Source of the DNA: Adiantum capillus-veneris
Taxonomy: Eukaryota > Streptophyta > Polypodiopsida > Polypodiales > Pteridaceae
Length of the DNA stretch: 64,000 nucleotides
Reading direction: 5' to 3'
Assembly (NCBI GenBank): GCA_014529385.2
Contig: CM043964.1
Span: 102,690,087 to 102,754,086, forward strand
Position 1 is the first letter of the stretch. Each line of letters begins with the position of its first letter. This document shows positions 61,481-64,000 of the stretch, piece by piece. The translations under genes and the position numbers were made by a program. The notes beneath the pieces are model-generated. The model was not told the DNA's origin and ran no database searches. It was given only the letters and a program-made list of their open reading frames with translations.

Positions 61481-62882
61481 GGATGCATAACTATTTCAGA
61501 TAACAGTTGAAGAAACAACTGATCCAGAGTTGTATGATGTATATCAGTTTCTTTCTAAGGGAGGATTCCCATACAATTGGACTCAGAATTAGACGAAGGC
61601 TCTGATTATTAAGAGTTTGAATTTCACCATCATTGGTGGATCACTTTACAGACTGGGAGTAGATGGGGTTCTTCAAAGATGTGTGCCTATGGAAGGAAGA
61701 ATGCAAGTTATTTTAGAAGCACATGATGGGGATTCTGGAGGACATTTCTCCACTGATGTCACTTACAAGAAGATTTTGCAGGTTGGATTGTGATGGAAAA
61801 CTTTAATAGCTGACATTAGAAGATTTTGTAGAACATGTGATATATGCCAAAGGATGGTTACACCCACAGTAGCAGATATGACTCCTCTAACTCCAGTCCA
61901 ACCCCTGGGTGTATTTATGAAATGGGGTCTGGATTTCATGGGTCCATTCAAGAAAATTACTCCAAGGAAGAATCGGTATATATTGATGGACACTTGTTAT
62001 GTCACCAAATGGGGGGAAGCTAAGGCTCTTTCCAACAACACCACAAAGTTCACTGCTGTATTCTTATTTGAAAACAGTATATGCCGTTATGGATGTCCTG
62101 TGGAGATTGTGTCTGATCAGGGAACACACTTTATAAATGATACTATGGACATTATAATGGAAATGCTCTCAATAAAGCATCAAAAATCAACACCATATTA
62201 TCCCAAATGCAATGGGCAAGCAGAGAGCAGTAACAAAACTATTAAGACCATTCTCAATAAGATTGTGCAGAAGGAGCTACACTAATGGGATCTGAAGCTC
62301 CAGACTGCTCGCTGGGCATATAGGATAGCCTATAAGGTCACCACTGGACTAACACCATTCAGAGTGGTGTATGGCATTGAAGCTGTTGTGCCTATGGAAT
62401 TTGTAATTCCCAATCTCAAGATGGTAGTGGAATATGGATTAGATTTTAATCACAATCTTAAACAGAGACTTAAGGAGTTAACACAACTGGATGAGTTAAG
62501 ACAGAGGGCTATGCTGGAACAGGAGATTGTTCAGCAAAGAAGAAAACACTGGCATGATAGAAATATCAAATTTAGGGAGTTTCAGAAAGGATATTTGGTT
62601 CTGCTCTATCAATCTAAACTGGGTCCTAAGAAACCAAACTTAAAGATAGTTTGGGCTGGTCCATATGAAGTAGATTGGGTGTTTTCCAATGGCACAGTAA
62701 GGCTGAAATATTTAGCTGGGTTACTACTGCCATGTGTGTATAATGGGGCCAAAATCAAGCTATATTATTCAGATGACAAAGAGACTTCCAAGAATAATGA
62801 TACTGGTATTCTGGGAGCTGAAGACCAAAAAAATTCAGAATCAGTTATTTTAAGTCTTTTTCATGTACAACCAGTACCATAG
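61481..62882 (+). pseudogene. Outer Gypsy integrase (broken)
   Basis: Zinc finger: LEAHDGDSGGHFS at ~61716, then CRTCDICQ at ~61835 (all HHCC ligands). Core 61854-62285: VFMKWGLDFMGPF (Asp 1), VEIVSDQGTHFIND (Asp 2), STPYYPKCNGQAESSNK (Glu); DDE complete. TAA stop at 62283-62285. C-terminus 62364-62882 has FVIPNLKMV, RNIKFREFQKGYLVLLYQ and WAGPYEVDWVFSNGTVRLK (GPY/F module). No chromodomain. The C-terminal 172-codon frame is open. Confidence 0.92.
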
Positions 62883-63370
62883 CCAGTCAAAGGGTCAGAA
62901 AAGTCTCAGCACGACAAAACCATGTTAGTATAGCAGAATCAGTAAAGTGTCAGAGCCAATATCAATTTTTATGGGAAAAAGGGCCAACTGGACTGTCTGT
63001 GATAATCATTTCAAGGAACATGGAGAGTATTAGCCAATACATGTATGCCACGTCATTGGCGGTGCACAAAACTCTACGAACGGTAAGTAGTGGAGCTTTT
63101 ATGGTGCGAACGCGTATATCAGTAAGGCGAGTAGGAATTTTTTCTCATAAGGCTCCTGCACAACGTCTGCATGATGCTGTTACACATTCGCCATCGCCAA
63201 GCTTTGAAGCCTCTTCACTACAACCACAAACTTCTTCATCAGAAGCAACTGTCGATTGCTACCTGTCTTTACTAGATACACCTGGATACGGATTTGAATA
63301 TTCGGGTAAGTCTTCTTCTTCTTCTTCAGAGTCATCGTCTTTACCTTGTATATGCAGAAGAAAAATGTAG
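62883..63370 (+). CDS. Small unknown ORF after pol (123 aa)
   Basis: 62883-62998 is noncoding. The frame 62999-63370 (MIIISRNMESISQYMYATS, Ser-rich middle, SSSSSSESSSLP near the end) matches nothing I know. It sits where 3' ORFs or the leader to the 3' LTR would be in the outer element. Could be chance; low confidence. Confidence 0.3.
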
Positions 63371-64000
63371 GAGAAGGTGCAAGACACTATAGATGAAACT
63401 TCAGCACTTATCACCTCTATCAAAGCTTCTCTACCACTTATTCCTCATAGTAAGATATAGTGGTATGTGTTTACCGAGAAAGCAGAAGCATTGCTACGAC
63501 TATGGGATTTGCATGTGGTTGTGCAAGCCAAAACATCGATGAGCACATTGAAGAGGTTTTTTTTTTTTGGGGGGGGGGGGCAAAATTCACAAAATGTGAG
63601 TGAGAATAAATTAGAGCCAAAAATTTTACAAAGAGAGCCATTTTTCCACCGAGCCTCGGCATCATACAACAGAAGAATGAGCAATACACAAAAAACATTA
63701 CACCGGGCTTTTAGAGGGAGCCCCTACCCGACCATAACACCAACCGATAGACATCAACAACCACTGCAGATCCGCATAATAACTAGAAGGAGAACATGCG
63801 CATACCACAACAGCCCCACAAGAGAAATATAAGATCCTCTAAGCATGTCGAGCACAGGGCGGGGCCCAATGTCCCCATCACCAATGAGCCTTCCCTGGGA
63901 GCCACCACGGAGGCCCGCAGCCAACGTCGACCACTAGGCCCAGGAAGCCACTCCAAATATTGCTGCAAGAAGAAGAAACAAGATGACCTCCATCCCAAAA
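63371..64000. other. Noncoding end of window with T12-G12 tract
   Basis: A run of 12 T then 12 G at 63557-63580 could be a polypurine-tract-like or slippage site. Nothing else is recognisable. The frames here are short and not conserved. Confidence 0.5.

Larger units (their letters stand above)
59485..63370 (+). mobile_element. Outer Gypsy element, right part (protease to integrase)
   Basis: Continues from 24417. Carries the protease remainder, RT, RNase H, integrase and a small 3' ORF. No 3' LTR is recognisable before the window ends. Confidence 0.85.

Overview
This window looks like intergenic DNA from a large-genome land plant; a gymnosperm or fern would fit, but the sequence does not identify the species. 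I find no intact host gene, tRNA or rRNA gene. Almost everything is transposable elements inserted into one another: Gypsy-type gag-pol, a Copia gag-pol, gag-only LTR elements, plant-type primer-binding sites, long (GA)n tracts and a TIR DNA transposon. Most reading frames carry stops and frameshifts.

Layout. 1-4520: 3' end of a + strand Gypsy element (integrase and a ~3 kb LTR) inserted into an older LTR fragment (4521-5093). 5979-13702: a complete minus-strand LTR element with ~2.6 kb LTRs whose interior holds only gag and a second unrecognised ORF. 13703-18419: decayed minus-strand Copia element with an internal duplication of its RT/RNase H end. 18420-18780: a + strand LTR followed by an initiator-Met-type primer-binding site. 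18781-21359: unassigned sequence with two (GA)n tracts. 21360-24417 and 59485-63370: one outer Gypsy element split inside its protease region by a 35 kb element.

The 35 kb element (24418-59484) has ~925 bp LTRs starting TGTTAGCGG and ending CCGCCAACA, and a perfect 5-bp target duplication, CCAAC. It carries gag, two zinc knuckles, protease, RT, RNase H, integrase with a doubled HHCC region, a second retropepsin-like segment downstream of integrase, and a long coiled-coil ORF. Its two noncoding stretches share a dispersed 24-bp palindrome.

The most unusual object lies inside that coiled-coil ORF: a 15.4 kb insert (41876-57262) bounded by imperfect ~60-70 bp terminal inverted repeats. Without a further nested gag-only Gypsy relative (47789-53914, inserted into the transposase C-terminus) it is ~9.3 kb. 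It carries a minus-strand, intron-containing gene with DDE-transposase-like features; a minus-strand gene whose product begins like histone H3 (MACTKQTARK) and ends in an H3 histone fold after a very long extra tail; and two + strand genes of unknown function. The convergent gene pairs are separated by a ~230-bp palindrome. All four genes are broken. A DNA transposon with its own histone H3-like gene is the candidate undescribed system here.

Relative ages by nesting: outer Gypsy, then the 35 kb element, then the histone-bearing DNA transposon, then the gag-only Gypsy.
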